DNA from: JAWXBR01 sp046595995
Lineage (GTDB): Bacteria; Bacteroidota; Ignavibacteria; Kapaibacteriales; Kapaibacteriaceae
DNA: 24,453 nt
Assembly (NCBI GenBank): GCA_046595995.1
Contig: JBKJNB010000098.1
Coordinates: 1-24,453 of the forward strand
Reading direction: 5' to 3'
Part shown: piece after piece, positions 23,057-24,453 of the stretch
How positions within the stretch are numbered: position 1 is the stretch's first letter
Layout: each line of letters starts with the position of its first letter
Notes under the pieces: generated by a model
Databases searched by the model: none
What the model was told of the DNA's origin: nothing
What the model saw: the letters and a program-made list of their open reading frames with translations, nothing else
Made by a program: the position numbers and the translations under genes

Positions 23057-24082
23057 TTAAGTCCGGCGTGCTACGAGATTGTTCGCAAGCTCCTCGAGCA
23101 TGATGCGAGCTGGTGACTGAGGCAGTTGATGAAGGTGTGCAAAAGCATCGAGTGTGGTACGCTCGATAAGTGATCGAGCCTCGTCGATAACCCCGGCCTC
23201 ATGCATCATGTTGATAACGTCAGCGACACGTTCACGAGGTAGTCCGTTGTTCGCATAGAAGTCGAGAATCAATTCGGACGAAGGCATGAGCGTTTCCGCA
23301 CGCAGCATAAGCCACGTGCGTTTGCCTTCGACAACGTCGCCCCCTTGAGCCTTACCGAAATCTTCGGTGCCGATGAGATCGAGCAAGTCATCTTGCAATT
23401 GAAAGGCAATGCCAATGCCACCGGCAAACGCGCGCAGGCGTTCCGTGGTCGCATCATCTGCACCACCGACGAGAGCACCAACGACAGCCGACATCTCAAG
23501 GAGCTTTGCAGTCTTCTTCGAAATCATGTCGAAGTAATCGTCAATGCTTACGTCGCGACGCGACATCAACGCAAGATCGAGTGCTTGTCCGTCGCAGACG
23601 TCCACAATCCCCGTCGAAAACGCATCGACCACGGTAAGGGGCTGCTTCGCATGGCTCGCAGAACGCAAAAGTGCGCGCGTGGCGAGTCCGATCATCACAT
23701 CGCCCGATAGTATTGCAGCACTTTCACTCCACTTCACATGCACTGTCGGCTGTCCGCGACGCAAATCCGACCGATCCATAATGTCGTCATGCACGAGCGT
23801 AAAGTTGTGAATGAGCTCTACGGCGATTGCAGCATCCATTGCGGTACTCCCAACGAACTCACTCCCAACCCCCTCTCGCTGAACGAGAGGGAGAAGAGTT
23901 CCTTCATTTGCTACAGCTTGGCAACTCAAAAGGGTCAGCATGGGCCTGACTCTCTTGCCGCCCGCTTTCATGAGGTAGTGGATGGGGTCATACAGTTCCG
24001 CAGGTGAGGTGTAATCGTCGAGAAACACGCGAAGTGCCCGCTCGAACTGGTCCTTCAGCTCGGATTCTGTTTGCAGCCTCAT
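23057..24082 (-). CDS. Polyprenyl (farnesyl/geranylgeranyl/octaprenyl-type) diphosphate synthase
   Basis: This 341-residue cytoplasmic trans-prenyltransferase condenses isopentenyl diphosphate onto an allylic diphosphate. GGKRVRP (41-47) binds substrate, the first aspartate-rich motif DDIMD is at residues 99-103 and the second, QLQDDLLD, at 228-235. The product length cannot be fixed from these motifs. Between LLSCQAV and AVELIHNF about 29 residues separate blocks that are usually about a dozen apart; this extra part coincides with a palindromic DNA repeat. Its ATG overlaps the fni stop (ATGA), so the enzyme using IPP/DMAPP is coupled to the isomerase that balances them. Likely uses are quinone side chains or carrier lipids. 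The gene ends with TAA, 82 bases before murD. Confidence 0.9.
   Translation of the reverse strand: MRLQTESELKDQFERALRVFLDDYTSPAELYDPIHYLMKAGGKRVRPMLTLLSCQAVANEGTLLPLVQREGVGSEFVGSTAMDAAIAVELIHNFTLVHDDIMDRSDLRRGQPTVHVKWSESAAILSGDVMIGLATRALLRSASHAKQPLTVVDAFSTGIVDVCDGQALDLALMSRRDVSIDDYFDMISKKTAKLLEMSAVVGALVGGADDATTERLRAFAGGIGIAFQLQDDLLDLIGTEDFGKAQGGDVVEGKRTWLMLRAETLMPSSELILDFYANNGLPRERVADVINMMHEAGVIDEARSLIERTTLDAFAHLHQLPQSPARIMLEELANNLVARRT
23855..23901. repeat. Palindromic element inside the polyprenyl synthase gene
   Basis: Nested inverted repeats: outer arms GAACTC (23855-23860) and GAGTTC (23896-23901), inner arms CCCTCTCG (23871-23878) and CGAGAGGG (23884-23891) around a five-base loop. It encodes residues 61-76 of the synthase and keeps the frame. 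The composition (CCCTCTCG...CGAGAGGG with GGGTTGGGAGTGAG next to it) is like short palindromic repeats dispersed in many bacterial genomes. That identification is by memory, not by a search. Confidence 0.65.
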
Positions 24083-24453
24083 CGCAGACCTCCATCAACA
24101 AGTCCACGCGAGAGACCTCCTGTGAGGAAGATCCACTGCTTGTATTCATGCTTCCATTGCGAGAGGAGTTTAACAACGCCGACGGTGCCATCGTTTAGGT
24201 GTGCTTGTAAAACCGGACGTGCCGCGGATGCCATCTGAGCACCCAGTGCTATAGCTTTTGCGATGTGTGTGCCGTTCATGATGCCCCCACTTGCAATGAC
24301 AACAGCATCGGCATACGAAGCATATGCACCTTTTGTAATGCGTTCTTCGGCAATGCTTGCATCGATAACAGCGCGCACCTGACGTAAACAGTCGACGGTC
24401 GGGATGCCTACATCCCAAAGATGTTCGACGCTTGTCTGGTCGTCGCGACGAAG
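24079..24453 (-). CDS. fni: Type 2 isopentenyl-diphosphate isomerase, C-terminal part
   Basis: Only the last 124 residues lie in the window; the gene begins beyond its right edge. The visible part reads LWDVGIPTVDCLRQVRAVID, then VIASGGIMNGTHIAKAIALG, and then MASAARPVL. This is the C-terminal half of the FMN-binding TIM barrel of type 2 IPP isomerase (phosphate-binding SGGI and AIALGA motifs), which interconverts IPP and DMAPP and is distinct from the type 1 Idi enzyme. The stop overlaps the prenyl synthase start by four bases, which supports the same pathway. Another FMN-dependent alpha-hydroxy-acid dehydrogenase-like protein is possible but less likely. Confidence 0.85.
   Translation of the reverse strand, partial: LRRDDQTSVEHLWDVGIPTVDCLRQVRAVIDASIAEERITKGAYASYADAVVIASGGIMNGTHIAKAIALGAQMASAARPVLQAHLNDGTVGVVKLLSQWKHEYKQWIFLTGGLSRGLVDGGLR

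Noticed and set aside
1..24453. CRISPR array, tRNA/rRNA genes, integrase or transposase
   Set aside because: I looked for regularly spaced repeats, cloverleaf-like segments and mobile-element proteins and saw none that could be supported.

Overview
The window is a bacterial chromosome segment of roughly 50% GC, probably from the Bacteroidota/Chlorobiota (FCB) side of the tree. This placement is inferred from gene content: a CzcA pump fused to its outer-membrane channel, a DUF6438 lipoprotein, a UbiE/MenG methyltransferase, a type 2 IPP isomerase and an ABCC-like full-length exporter. No tRNA, rRNA, CRISPR array, integrase or transposase was recognised.

Layout. (1) 1-3363, minus strand: one uninterrupted reading frame for a full-length ABC exporter (TMD1-NBD1-TMD2-NBD2) with ABCC/MRP-like motifs, cut by the window edge inside NBD2. 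(2) 3455-11686, plus strand: a heavy-metal efflux cluster with a Zn/Cd/Co-type P1B ATPase, a small exported His-rich protein, a CzcA RND pump fused in one polypeptide to a TolC-like domain, and a lipoprotein CzcB adaptor. (3) 11711-14125, minus strand: a decayed type I restriction-modification locus. hsdM carries an in-frame amber codon, rhuM has an internal deletion and frameshift, and hsdS is cut to about 25 codons where it meets the end of czcB. No hsdR is visible. (4) 14430-19089: housekeeping and small genes. These are a LOG-family hydrolase diverging from ubiE/menG, a DUF6438 lipoprotein converging on ubiE/menG, the overlapping pair pyrE-xthA, and an uncharacterised two-gene unit (67-aa protein plus 255-aa membrane protein). 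(5) 19109-24453, minus strand: fni (partial), polyprenyl synthase, murD, then an ABC-2 exporter (ATPase, permease) with a LolA-like exported protein.

How the genes work together. In the metal cluster, the P-type ATPase would move divalent metal from cytoplasm to periplasm, and the CzcA-TolC/CzcB assembly would carry it across the outer membrane. The fusion explains why there is no separate outer-membrane channel gene. fni and the prenyl synthase share a stop/start overlap and make isoprenoid diphosphates, probably for quinone tails or undecaprenyl carrier, which fits the nearby murD and menG.

The most notable signals are: (a) a palindromic repeat inserted in frame inside the polyprenyl synthase gene; (b) three separate lesions in three adjacent genes of the restriction locus; (c) the RND-outer membrane factor fusion with a signal-peptide-like segment at its joint; (d) the full-length ABCC-like exporter; (e) the unassigned 18119-19089 pair, whose upstream region has a perfect palindrome between possible -35 and -10 boxes; (f) a 10-residue tandem repeat extending a lipoprotein signal peptide. 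I did not find a clearly new defence or mobile system.
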